DNA of 64,000 bases from Gynuella sunshinyii YC6258 (lineage in GTDB: Bacteria > Pseudomonadota > Gammaproteobacteria > Pseudomonadales > Natronospirillaceae): positions 2,642,593 through 2,706,592 of the forward strand of contig NZ_CP007142.1 of assembly GCF_000940805.1 (NCBI RefSeq), in the 5' to 3' direction. The position numbers and the translations under genes were made by a program. Below, piece after piece: positions 35,749-44,223 of this stretch. The notes beneath the pieces were generated by a model. It was not told where the DNA came from, did no database searches, and worked only from the letters and a program-made list of their open reading frames with translations. Within the stretch, counting starts at the first letter, position 1, and each line of letters begins with the position of its first letter.

Positions 35749-36525
35749 TTAAAACGGCACTTTTTCATCGGACCGAAGGGTCAGGATTTCCACACCGTTG
35801 GCAGTTACCAGACAGGTATGCTCCCATTGAGCTGAGAGTTTGCGATCTTTTGTGACGACAGTCCAGCCGTCATTTAAAACCTTGCAATCCCGTTTGCCGG
35901 CATTGATCATCGGTTCAATTGTAAAGATCATTCCTTCTTCTAACTGCAGGCCAGTCTGAGCTCTGCCGTAATGGAGTACCTGAGGATCTTCATGAAATTG
36001 TTTGCCAATACCGTGGCCACAGTATTCTCGTACTACAGAGTAATAGTTTGATTCTGCGTGCTGTTGAATCACGGCTCCGATATCCCCCAAGTATGCACCC
36101 GGACGTACCTGACTAATGCCTTTGTACATGCATTCCTGGGTGATTTTGCACAAACGATCGGCATGTGCTGCAACTTCGCCTACATAGAACATGGCACTGG
36201 TGTCGCCGTGATATCCGTCTTTGATGACCGTGATGTCAACATTGACGATGTCGCCCTTCTTCAGGATTTTGTCGTCACTGGGGATGCCATGGCATATGAC
36301 CTGGTTTACAGAGGTGCAAATAGATTTGGGAAAACCTTTGTAGTTTAACGGTGCAGGAATGGCTTGTTGTTCCTGGATAATGTACTCATGACATATTTTG
36401 TCCAGTTCCCCTGTACTGATACCAGGCACGATATGTGGACCTATCATTTCCAGTACGTCAGCTGCCAGTTTGCCGGCGATACGCATTTTTTCAATTTCTT
36501 CAGAGGTCTTAATGGTTACAGGCAT
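35749..36525 (-). CDS. map: Methionine aminopeptidase, type I
   Basis: 258 residues. Removes N-terminal Met from nascent proteins. Metal-ligand motifs are VDITVIKDGYHGDTS (two Asp), GHGIGKQFHE (His), FTIEPM (Glu) and WEHTCLV (last Glu-His region). Divergent from rpsB, as in E. coli and many gammaproteobacteria, and first gene of the glnD-dap operon. A promoter is visible at 36561-36588. Confidence 0.96.
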   Translation of the reverse strand: MPVTIKTSEEIEKMRIAGKLAADVLEMIGPHIVPGISTGELDKICHEYIIQEQQAIPAPLNYKGFPKSICTSVNQVICHGIPSDDKILKKGDIVNVDITVIKDGYHGDTSAMFYVGEVAAHADRLCKITQECMYKGISQVRPGAYLGDIGAVIQQHAESNYYSVVREYCGHGIGKQFHEDPQVLHYGRAQTGLQLEEGMIFTIEPMINAGKRDCKVLNDGWTVVTKDRKLSAQWEHTCLVTANGVEILTLRSDEKVPF

Positions 36526-36560
36526 AGTGTCTCATGAACAGGTTGATTGCCAAATGTGCG

Positions 36561-36588
36561 ATTGTACGCAAATTGTGCCGCTTGTGCA
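36561..36588 (-). promoter_or_regulatory. Candidate map promoter
   Basis: On the minus strand, TGCACA (-35, 36583-36588) and TACAAT (-10, 36561-36566) are separated by 16 bp, 36 bp upstream of the map ATG. Confidence 0.5.
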
Positions 36589-36624
36589 GCTTGAGTGCCT
36601 AATAGGGTGATGGTCATTTTTCCT

Positions 36625-36653
36625 TTGGCTATTTTCTCTGCTTATGGTATAAA
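36625..36653 (+). promoter_or_regulatory. rpsB promoter with GC-rich discriminator
   Basis: TTGGCT (36625-36630) and TATAAA (36648-36653) with an ideal 17-bp spacer are followed directly by GCGCGCCCC. A G/C-rich discriminator is characteristic of promoters inhibited by ppGpp/DksA, as expected for a ribosomal protein operon. Confidence 0.7.
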
Positions 36654-36659
36654 GCGCGC

Positions 36660-36791
36660 CCCTTGCGATGTGCATGGGAAATATAACGTCACACATGTAC
36701 CGACACTGTTTTCTGGGTGCCTTTTTCTGTATGGAAAGGGTTGGAGGCAGGGGTATATGGAGGCTTAACCCAAACTTTAAGAGAGAATATT
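36660..36791 (+). promoter_or_regulatory. rpsB leader, candidate S2 autoregulatory element
   Basis: The 130-nt leader can fold: TGCC-TTTTTC (36718-36727) pairs with GAAAGG (36734-36739) and GGCA (36746-36749), and GGGTT (36738-36742) can alternatively pair with AACCC (36767-36771). E. coli rpsB-tsf is known to be repressed by S2 binding its leader; the structure here is consistent but not matched to a covariance model. Confidence 0.45.
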
Positions 36792-37559
36792 ATGGCAGTT
36801 TCAATGCGCGACCTGTTGAAGGCAGGTGCACACTTCGGTCACCAGACACGTTTCTGGAATCCAAAAATGGGCAAATATATCTTCGGTGCCCGCAATAAAA
36901 TTCATATTATCAATCTGGAATTTACAGTTCCTGCGCTCAATAAAGCGTTGACCTTTGTTGAGCAAATGGCTTCCAACAAAAACAAAATCATGTTTGTGGG
37001 TACGAAGAGATCTGCTCAAAACGTGATTCGTGACGAAGCTACCCGTGTAGGTATGCCTTATGTCAACCACCGCTGGTTAGGTGGAATGCTGACCAACTAT
37101 AAAACTATTCGTCAGTCAATTCGCCGTCTGCGTGACCTCGAAGCACAAAAATCTGATGGTACTTTTGATCAGCTGACTAAAAAAGAAGTGCTGATGCGTA
37201 ACCGTGAAATGGAGAAGCTGGAAAAATCCATTGGTGGTATCAAAGACATGGGTGGGCTGCCGGATGCTATCTTTGTAATCGATGTGGATCACGAACGTAT
37301 TGCGATTCAGGAAGCAAACAAACTTGGTATTCCAGTGATTGGCGTGGTTGATACTAACAGCAACCCCGATGGTGTGGATTTTGTAATTCCCGGAAATGAT
37401 GATGCCATTCGTGCCATCGAGATTTATGCCAAGGCAATTGCTGATGCAGTCGCAGCAGGTCGTGAAGCGGCTGGTGGTTTGAAAGACGATATCGTTGAAG
37501 TTGCTGAAGACGAGTCTGCTGAAACTGAGTCAGAATCTGAATCAGATAGTGAAGCCTGA
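36792..37559 (+). CDS. rpsB: 30S ribosomal protein S2
   Basis: 255 residues from the ATG at 36792 (AGAGAG upstream), beginning with the family N-terminus [18 protein letters not shown]. An in-frame extension to 36717 overlaps the regulatory leader and is rejected. The body is conserved; the C-terminal 25 residues are a very acidic Glu/Ser tail, which varies among species. First gene of rpsB-tsf. Confidence 0.98.
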   Translation: MAVSMRDLLKAGAHFGHQTRFWNPKMGKYIFGARNKIHIINLEFTVPALNKALTFVEQMASNKNKIMFVGTKRSAQNVIRDEATRVGMPYVNHRWLGGMLTNYKTIRQSIRRLRDLEAQKSDGTFDQLTKKEVLMRNREMEKLEKSIGGIKDMGGLPDAIFVIDVDHERIAIQEANKLGIPVIGVVDTNSNPDGVDFVIPGNDDAIRAIEIYAKAIADAVAAGREAAGGLKDDIVEVAEDESAETESESESDSEA

Positions 37560-37603
37560 TCATCGAACTGTAAGCTCGGGCGTTTATATATAGAAATTCA
37601 AAA

Positions 37604-37622
37604 GAAGGGGAAATCCCCCTTC
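37604..37622 (+). terminator. rpsB-tsf intergenic attenuator hairpin
   Basis: GAAGGGG-AAATC-CCCCTTC is a 7-bp GC-rich stem 38 bp upstream of tsf. It is followed by CGTATTTAG, not a full T tract, so partial termination between rpsB and tsf is likely. Confidence 0.55.
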
Positions 37623-37659
37623 CGTATTTAGTTATTGATAAATCATTGAGGTAAAGGCA

Positions 37660-38529
37660 ATGGCAAATATTACAGCTGGCCTGGTTAAGGAGCTCCGTGA
37701 ACGTACCGGATTAGGTATGATGGAGTGCAAAAAAGCCCTCGTGGAAGCCGATGGCGATATTGAAGTAGCGATTGATAATCTGCGCAAGGCTTCTGGTCTT
37801 AAAGCTGCCAAAAAGGCAGGTAGAACAGCTGCCGAAGGTGTGGTGTTAACGCGTATTTCTGATGATCGCACTTATGGTTTGGTAATCGAAATCAACTCAG
37901 AAACAGATTTTGTTGCCCGTGATGAAAATTTCCTGAACTTTGCCAATACTGTTGCTGACAAAGCTTTTGCAGACAAACAGACTGATATTGCTGCGCTGAT
38001 GGCGGGTGAATTGGAAAGTGCTCGTGAAGCTCTGGTCCAAAAAATCGGTGAAAATATCAGCGTTCGCCGCGCTGCCGTAATTGGTGGTTCAGATTCTAAA
38101 GTATCTGCATATATCCATGGCGGTCGTATTGCTGTTCTGGCTGAGCTGAGCGGTGGTGACGAAGAGCTGGGTAAGGATGTTGCAATGCACGTTGCGGCTA
38201 TCAATCCTCAGTATGTCAATCCTGAACAGGTTCCTCAGGACGTGCTGGATCGAGAGAAGGAAGTGGTGAGTGCTCAGTCCGAAGGCTCTGGTAAGCCTGC
38301 CGAGATTATTGAAAAAATGGTTAACGGTCGAATCAAGAAATTTCTGGCCGAGATCAGCTTGGTTGAGCAGCCTTTCGTAAAAGATCCGGATGTTAAAGTG
38401 GGTACTCTTGTTAAAAACGCAGGTGCTGAAGTTTTGAACTTTGTGCGTTTTGAGGTTGGCGAAGGTATCGAAAAAGAAGAGGTCGATTTCGCTAAAGAAG
38501 TCGCAGAAGCAGCGGGCCTCTCCAAGTAA
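37660..38529 (+). CDS. tsf: Elongation factor Ts
   Basis: 289 residues. Nucleotide exchange factor for EF-Tu. The N-terminal UBA-like region [23 protein letters not shown] and the core motif [14 protein letters not shown] are conserved. It is co-transcribed with rpsB and closed by a strong terminator at 38541-38571. Confidence 0.98.
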   Translation: MANITAGLVKELRERTGLGMMECKKALVEADGDIEVAIDNLRKASGLKAAKKAGRTAAEGVVLTRISDDRTYGLVIEINSETDFVARDENFLNFANTVADKAFADKQTDIAALMAGELESAREALVQKIGENISVRRAAVIGGSDSKVSAYIHGGRIAVLAELSGGDEELGKDVAMHVAAINPQYVNPEQVPQDVLDREKEVVSAQSEGSGKPAEIIEKMVNGRIKKFLAEISLVEQPFVKDPDVKVGTLVKNAGAEVLNFVRFEVGEGIEKEEVDFAKEVAEAAGLSK

Positions 38530-38540
38530 GAGGCAGTATG

Positions 38541-38571
38541 AAAAAAGGCAGTTGAGACTGCCTTTTTTTTT
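38541..38571 (+). terminator. Intrinsic terminator after tsf
   Basis: GGCAGT-TGAG-ACTGCC hairpin preceded by A6 and followed by nine Ts, 11 bp after the tsf stop. It ends the rpsB-tsf transcript; the A tract may allow two-way use. Confidence 0.95.
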
Positions 38572-38705
38572 GCTTGTTCACAATGCATGAAAAAAGTGCT
38601 CATCCAAACTAATTGTGATTTTGTTGCTTCTAATCGTTTGTATGGAGTTCATTTTCTGCTTCCACTGAAATATATTTGCACGCCTGATTTTAAATGGAGT
38701 TCTAC

Positions 38706-39449
38706 ATGCCTTCTGTCAAGAGTCAATCCAAGTACAAGCGAATATTGCTGAAGTTGAGCGGTGAAGCATTAACCGGTGAGCATCCTTTTGGTATTGATCC
38801 AAAAGTTCTGGATCGTATGGCGCTGGAGATCGGCCAGTTAATTGGTATAGGTGTCCAGGTTGGTCTGGTTATCGGTGGTGGTAATTTGTTCCGGGGTGCG
38901 GCACTTAGTGAGGCTGGGCTGGATCGGGTTACGGGTGATCATATGGGAATGCTGGCAACTGTTATGAACTCTCTGGCAATGAGAGATGCTCTGGAGCGCA
39001 GCAGTATCCGTACTCGGGTTATGTCATCTATTCCGATGAGCGGCATTGTTGATGATCATTATGATCGACGTAAGGCTATCCGTTATTTGGAGCAGGGGGA
39101 TGTGGTGATATTTGCAGCAGGAACAGGAAACCCGTTTTTTACCACGGATTCAGCGGCATGCCTGCGTGGAATCGAAATCAACGCTGACGTTGTTTTAAAG
39201 GCAACCAATGTTGATGGTGTGTATGATGCAGATCCGCGTAAAGAACCAAATGCGAAAAAATACAGCCGATTGAGTTATGATGAAGCGCTGGAAAAGCAAT
39301 TAGGTGTGATGGATTTAACAGCGGTGTGCCTGGTTCGCGATCATGGCATGCCGGTTCGAGTTTTTAATATGAATAAACCAGGAGCGCTAGTGAACGTTTT
39401 AGTAGGAGACGTTGAAGGTACGCTCATGAGTGAGGAGCCCAGTATATGA
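38706..39449 (+). CDS. pyrH: UMP kinase
   Basis: 247 residues from the ATG at 38706 with TGGAG upstream. Hexameric amino-acid-kinase-fold enzyme converting UMP to UDP. Motifs: [11 protein letters not shown] (N-terminal Lys loop), [10 protein letters not shown] and [16 protein letters not shown]. Its stop overlaps the frr ATG (ATGA). Confidence 0.97.
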   Translation: MPSVKSQSKYKRILLKLSGEALTGEHPFGIDPKVLDRMALEIGQLIGIGVQVGLVIGGGNLFRGAALSEAGLDRVTGDHMGMLATVMNSLAMRDALERSSIRTRVMSSIPMSGIVDDHYDRRKAIRYLEQGDVVIFAAGTGNPFFTTDSAACLRGIEINADVVLKATNVDGVYDADPRKEPNAKKYSRLSYDEALEKQLGVMDLTAVCLVRDHGMPVRVFNMNKPGALVNVLVGDVEGTLMSEEPSI

Positions 39450-40003
39450 TTGAAGAGCTTAAAGTTGAAACCGAAGACCAGATGAAAAAAGCTCTTGAAG
39501 CATTAGAATATGCATTTAATAAGATCCGAACTGGACGGGCTAATCCGTCACTGCTGGATACCGTTCATGTGTCCTACTACGGAGCAGATACGCCATTGAA
39601 TCAGGTGGCCAATGTCTCTGTAGAAGATGGTAGAACCCTGGCCATAAATCCCTGGGAAAAACAACTGGTCCCGGAAATTGAGAAGGCGATTTTAAAATCA
39701 GACCTAGGGTTGAACCCGGCGACATCCGGCAGCACTATCCGTATAGTAATTCCTGCGCTGACAGAAGAAACCAGAAAGGATATGGTCAAACTGGCCCGTA
39801 GTGAGGCTGAAAAGGCCAAGGTATCTGTCCGGAACCAGCGTCGTGACGCAAATTCTGTGATAAAGGACTTACTCAAGGAAAAAGAGATCAGTGAAGACGA
39901 CTCCAGGCGTGAAGAGGACATTATTCAGAAGCTGACTGATGGTTACATCGCTAAAATAGATAGTAAGCTGGCAGAAAAAGAAGCTGATCTGATGAAAGTT
40001 TAG
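39446..40003 (+). CDS. frr: Ribosome recycling factor
   Basis: 185 residues, standard length. Splits post-termination ribosomes with EF-G. Recognised by the [13 protein letters not shown] and [26 protein letters not shown] segments. It overlaps pyrH by 4 bp and is followed by a terminator-like hairpin. Confidence 0.98.
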   Translation: MIEELKVETEDQMKKALEALEYAFNKIRTGRANPSLLDTVHVSYYGADTPLNQVANVSVEDGRTLAINPWEKQLVPEIEKAILKSDLGLNPATSGSTIRIVIPALTEETRKDMVKLARSEAEKAKVSVRNQRRDANSVIKDLLKEKEISEDDSRREEDIIQKLTDGYIAKIDSKLAEKEADLMKV

Positions 40004-40028
40004 GTATTGATGCTAATGTTTTAACAAC

Positions 40029-40060
40029 AGGCTCCCGGATATTCCGTGAGCCTTTGTTTT
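40029..40060 (+). terminator. Terminator/attenuator after frr
   Basis: AGGCTC-CCGG...CCG-T-GAGCCT hairpin followed by TTTGTTTT, 25 bp after the frr stop and just before uppS. It may reduce read-through from pyrH-frr into the uppS operon. Confidence 0.8.
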
Positions 40061-40077
40061 ATTTACAGGATTTAGAT

Positions 40078-40836
40078 ATGTCGGAGTATCACAATCTCCC
40101 AAAGCATATTGCCATTATTATGGATGGTAATAATCGCTGGGCCAAGTCCAGGCTGCTGGGGGGAATTGCCGGGCATAAGGCAGGAAAGGACGCAGTCAGA
40201 ACAGTAGTCGAAGAATGTGCCCGGCTGGGGGTTAAGGTATTAACCCTGTTTGCATTTAGCAGTGAAAACTGGCGCAGACCCAAGGATGAGGTAACCGCTT
40301 TGATGGAGTTATTCTTGCTTGCGCTCAAAAAAGAGGTTCGTAGGCTGCATAAGAACAATATTCGGTTGGTGGTGATTGGGGATAAGTCGGGATTTAATGA
40401 GCGTATACAGCACCAGATTCGTGAGGCCGAATCGTTAACATGCCGCAATACAGCTATGACGCTTGCCGTTGCTGCCAATTATGGTGGACAGTGGGATATC
40501 GCTCAGGCCGCAAAAAAACTGGCTTGCAAAGTCAGGGAAGGGACGTTGGAGCCAGAGGATATCAGTGCCGAATTAATATCACAGGAAGTGTGTTTGGCTG
40601 AGTTTCCAGCTCCGGATCTGTGTATTCGTACCGCTGGAGAGCAGCGTATCAGCAACTTCCTGCTATGGCAGTTTGCTTACACAGAATTTTATTTTACAGA
40701 CGTATACTGGCCGGATTTTGGTCGTGCAGAATTGCATCAGGCCTTAACTTCTTATGCCAGTCGAATTCGCCGTTTTGGTCGTACTGACGATCAGGTTGAA
40801 CAACTCAAAGAATTACAATGCTCAAACAAAGAATAA
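40078..40836 (+). CDS. uppS: Undecaprenyl diphosphate synthase
   Basis: 252 residues from the ATG at 40078 (AGGA upstream). Cis-prenyltransferase making the C55 lipid carrier for cell wall synthesis. Motifs: IAIIMDGNNRWAK with catalytic Asp, GHKAG, LTLFAFSSENWRRP and RTAGEQRISNFLLWQ. It overlaps cdsA by 19 bp. Confidence 0.97.
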   Translation: MSEYHNLPKHIAIIMDGNNRWAKSRLLGGIAGHKAGKDAVRTVVEECARLGVKVLTLFAFSSENWRRPKDEVTALMELFLLALKKEVRRLHKNNIRLVVIGDKSGFNERIQHQIREAESLTCRNTAMTLAVAANYGGQWDIAQAAKKLACKVREGTLEPEDISAELISQEVCLAEFPAPDLCIRTAGEQRISNFLLWQFAYTEFYFTDVYWPDFGRAELHQALTSYASRIRRFGRTDDQVEQLKELQCSNKE

Positions 40837-41651
40837 TTACCGCTCTGGTTCTGGCACCTATTATGGTGTGGGGAATCTTTTTTCTGCCACTCGACTATTT
40901 CGCACTGTTTACTGCCATTATTGTGGCTTTGGGTGCCTGGGAGTGGGCTCATTTATCCGGTAGTGATGTGATATCGGAGAGGGTGACCTATACCATGGGG
41001 AGTCTGACACTTCTGTCATTATGCTATGTTGGTCAGCTTTATTTTCATTGGTTTGACGAAATCGTGTTATGGCTGGCATTGGTCTGGTGGCTGATTGCTT
41101 TTATATTGGTCAGAAGTTTTCCTGCGAGTAGTTCTCACTGGCGATCTCCCAGACGACAGCGGATTATGGGTTTGTTCGTTCTGGTCCCAATGTGGGTTGG
41201 TTTATATCAACTTAAGGGGCTTGATCATGGCAATCTGTGGATACTGTTTTTAATGCTTGTGATATGGGGGGCAGATGTTGGGGCGTATTTTGCGGGTAAG
41301 TCATTTGGACGCAGCAAGCTAGCCCCTAATGTTAGTCCGGGAAAAACCTGGGAAGGTGTTGTTGGCGGGCTTTTAACAGTCTATCTGGTTGTCACTGTCG
41401 CTGGTTTGATTTTGGCGGGTGATCCGGATTTTACGTTGTCGGGCTGGATTGTATTGTTTGCCTCAACGACTCTGGTCGTCCTGTTTTCCATAATAGGTGA
41501 TCTGGTTGAGAGCATGGTAAAGCGTAATCGTGGAGTTAAGGACAGTAGCAATCTTTTGCCAGGTCATGGCGGGGTGATGGACAGGGCAGATAGTATGTGT
41601 GCAGCGGTACCCATTTTTGCTCTGGCATTGAGTTTATTTCCAATCGGATGA
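40818..41651 (+). CDS. cdsA: Phosphatidate cytidylyltransferase
   Basis: 277-residue inner-membrane protein with about eight helices. Makes CDP-diacylglycerol from phosphatidate and CTP. The CDP-DAG synthase signature is near the C-terminus (KDSSNLLPGHGGVMDRADS), together with PGKTWEGVVGG. Start ATG lies within the end of uppS. Confidence 0.96.
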   Translation: MLKQRIITALVLAPIMVWGIFFLPLDYFALFTAIIVALGAWEWAHLSGSDVISERVTYTMGSLTLLSLCYVGQLYFHWFDEIVLWLALVWWLIAFILVRSFPASSSHWRSPRRQRIMGLFVLVPMWVGLYQLKGLDHGNLWILFLMLVIWGADVGAYFAGKSFGRSKLAPNVSPGKTWEGVVGGLLTVYLVVTVAGLILAGDPDFTLSGWIVLFASTTLVVLFSIIGDLVESMVKRNRGVKDSSNLLPGHGGVMDRADSMCAAVPIFALALSLFPIG

Positions 41652-41658
41652 TACAGGC

Positions 41659-42846
41659 GTGCAGAATTTAACGATTTTAGGTTCAACGGGCTCGGTAGGC
41701 TGCAGTACGTTGGATGTGGTTCGTCGAAATCTTGATCGCTACAAGGTTTTTGCATTGTCCGGTTTTAAAAATGTAGAGCTGCTGGCTCGGCAGATTGTCG
41801 AGTTTAATCCGGATATTGCCGTTGTAGGTGGCGAGAAGGATCTGGTCAGGTTAAAAACTTTGCTGCCGGTTCGTCATTCATGCGAACTTTTTTGCGGTAA
41901 GGATGCGTTAGTCGATATAGCTCAGGCAGAGAAAGCCGACATTGTTATGGCTGCAATTGTTGGTGCCGCGGGTTTGGAGCCCAGTCTGGCAGCAGCCAAA
42001 GCGGGGAAGAAGTTATTGCTGGCGAATAAAGAGTCTTTGGTGACATCCGGTCAGTTGTTTATGGCGGCGGTCAAACACTCTGATGCTTTGTTGTTGCCAA
42101 TAGACTCAGAGCACAATGCGATTTTCCAATGTCTACCCAATCAATTTGATATTTCTGACTCTTCACAAGGTATTCGATCTATCGTGCTGACAGCCTCGGG
42201 TGGTCCGTTCAGAGCATGGACCATGGAGCAGATTACCAATGCATCACGAGAACAGGCCCTGGCTCACCCCAATTGGAGTATGGGGGCAAAAATTACCATT
42301 GATTCTGCTACGTTGATGAATAAGGGCCTTGAGCTGATAGAGGCTTGCTGGCTGTTTTCAGTGTGTCCTGATCAGGTTGAGGTGGTTGTGCATCCACAGT
42401 CAATTATTCACTCCATGGTTCGTTATCGAGATGGATCTATTTTGGCCCAAATGGGGGCGCCGGATATGAAAATTCCGATTTCTTATGGACTTGGTTGGCC
42501 AGAGCGGATTGACTCTGGTGCCAGTGCGCTGGATTTTTTATCTTTGTCTTCGTTAACGTTTGAAGCGCCGGATGAAATCAGGTTTCCGTGTGTTCGTCTT
42601 GCTCGAGAGGCTTTTTCAGCAGGAGGTACCGCCGGGTCTGTGTTAAATGCTGCCAATGAAGTGGCGGTTGATGCCTTTTTGAATGGCAAGATTGGTTTTA
42701 CAAAAATAGCCTACGTAAATGAATTAATTTTAAACCAGATTCCAGTCTCTACTCTCGACAGCATCGAAACTGTATTAGAATTTGACGCTTTGGCCCGATC
42801 ACAGGCAGAGCGTGCGGTAAGCCGAATTGCGGGAGAATTATCATGA
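41659..42846 (+). CDS. dxr: 1-deoxy-D-xylulose 5-phosphate reductoisomerase
   Basis: 395 residues, GTG start. First committed step of MEP isoprenoid synthesis (DXP to MEP with NADPH). NADPH motif ILGSTGSVG at the N-terminus; active-site segments LLPIDSEHNAIFQ, LTASGGPFR and GLELIEACWLF. It begins 7 bp after cdsA and overlaps rseP by 4 bp. Confidence 0.97.
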   Translation: MQNLTILGSTGSVGCSTLDVVRRNLDRYKVFALSGFKNVELLARQIVEFNPDIAVVGGEKDLVRLKTLLPVRHSCELFCGKDALVDIAQAEKADIVMAAIVGAAGLEPSLAAAKAGKKLLLANKESLVTSGQLFMAAVKHSDALLLPIDSEHNAIFQCLPNQFDISDSSQGIRSIVLTASGGPFRAWTMEQITNASREQALAHPNWSMGAKITIDSATLMNKGLELIEACWLFSVCPDQVEVVVHPQSIIHSMVRYRDGSILAQMGAPDMKIPISYGLGWPERIDSGASALDFLSLSSLTFEAPDEIRFPCVRLAREAFSAGGTAGSVLNAANEVAVDAFLNGKIGFTKIAYVNELILNQIPVSTLDSIETVLEFDALARSQAERAVSRIAGELS

Positions 42847-44174
42847 TGATGATTATAGGGTTGATTCTGACGATCGGAATCCTGGTAACAGTGCATGAAT
42901 ATGGACATTTTTGGGTGGCCAGACGCTGCGGCGTCAGGGTGCTTCGATTCTCTGTCGGGTTTGGCAAGCCATTGTTCAAATGGTATGACCGGTATGGGAC
43001 AGAATATGTGATTGCCGCAATTCCTCTGGGTGGTTATGTCAAAATGCTGGATGCCCGTGAAGGAGAGGTAGATACGGCTGACCTGGGCCAGGAATTCACT
43101 CATAAATCACTGTGGCAACGTATTGCTATTGTGTCAGCCGGGCCAATAGCAAATTTTATTTTTGCAATTGTGGCCTACTGGCTGCTGTTTATGATCGGAA
43201 CTTCAGCGATTAAATCCACTGTAGGAGAGGTTGTGGTCGATAGCCCTGCGGCTAAAGCAGGTATGACTGAAGGCATAACGATACGTGCAGTAGATGGTCA
43301 AGATGTGGAAAACTGGCAGGACATTTCTTATCGTCTGGTTGAACGGATTGGAGAGACTGGAACCATTGAGTTTACCGCTGCCGACAAACGTCGATATTTG
43401 GTTCGCATTGACCATTGGTTGGAGGATGCTAAGGACCCCAATCCTGTCGAAAGTATCGGGATCAGTCCGTTTCCAACCCGCTTGGATCCAGTGATTGATC
43501 AAGTGGTGACAGATAGCCAGGCTGAAAAGGGTGGATTAAAGTCCGGCGATAGACTGTTGTCAGTCAATGGTCGTAAGGTTGATAACTGGAGTGATTGGGT
43601 GCATTTGGTGCAACAAAGCCCAGGTGTTTCAATGCAAACTGAGGTGCAGCGTGGCGATGTAATCGTTCAACTGACACTCGTACCTGACGCAGTTAGCAAT
43701 GCCGATGGCAAGACAAGTGGGTTTTTGGGAGCAACGGTAGTGGTTCCCAGTATACCGGACGATATGATCATATCTCATCAGGATAACCCGGCAACAGCGC
43801 TGATCAAAGGTTTTGAAAAGACCTGGCAAACGATTAGTTTAAGTTTGCGGATGTTTGGCAAAATGCTGACCGGCGAAGTCAGCGTCAAAAATATCAGTGG
43901 ACCAGTTTCCATTGCCAAAATGGCGGGTGAAAGTGTGATCTCGGGGCCTGAGGTTTTTATTGGATTTCTGGCATTCGTCAGTATCAGTCTTGGGGTATTT
44001 AACCTGCTGCCCATACCGGTTCTAGATGGTGGACATTTGTTGTTTTATCTCATTGAAGGGATTTTCAGAAGACCTTTGCCAGAGAAGGTGCAGATACTCG
44101 GAGTTCAGATAGGAGCGTCTTTGCTGCTGGCTGTCATGGTGTTTGCTGTCATTAATGATTTTAGTCGTTTATAA
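42843..44174 (+). CDS. rseP: Site-2 metalloprotease (sigma-E pathway)
   Basis: 443 residues. Zinc site HEYGH (18-22) in the first membrane helix and LLPIPVLDGGH near the C-terminus, with two periplasmic PDZ domains between. RseP cleaves anti-sigma factor RseA and clears signal peptides. The start overlaps the dxr stop. Placement directly before bamA and skp links it to envelope stress and outer-membrane assembly. Confidence 0.96.
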   Translation: MMMIIGLILTIGILVTVHEYGHFWVARRCGVRVLRFSVGFGKPLFKWYDRYGTEYVIAAIPLGGYVKMLDAREGEVDTADLGQEFTHKSLWQRIAIVSAGPIANFIFAIVAYWLLFMIGTSAIKSTVGEVVVDSPAAKAGMTEGITIRAVDGQDVENWQDISYRLVERIGETGTIEFTAADKRRYLVRIDHWLEDAKDPNPVESIGISPFPTRLDPVIDQVVTDSQAEKGGLKSGDRLLSVNGRKVDNWSDWVHLVQQSPGVSMQTEVQRGDVIVQLTLVPDAVSNADGKTSGFLGATVVVPSIPDDMIISHQDNPATALIKGFEKTWQTISLSLRMFGKMLTGEVSVKNISGPVSIAKMAGESVISGPEVFIGFLAFVSISLGVFNLLPIPVLDGGHLLFYLIEGIFRRPLPEKVQILGVQIGASLLLAVMVFAVINDFSRL

Positions 44175-44223
44175 AAAATACAATTCAAGCTGGGCCATGA
44201 ACAGCCTTTAATGTGAGTAGTTG

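Noticed and set aside
36717-36791. N-terminal extension of rpsB
   Set aside because: Covers the structured leader and is not part of S2.
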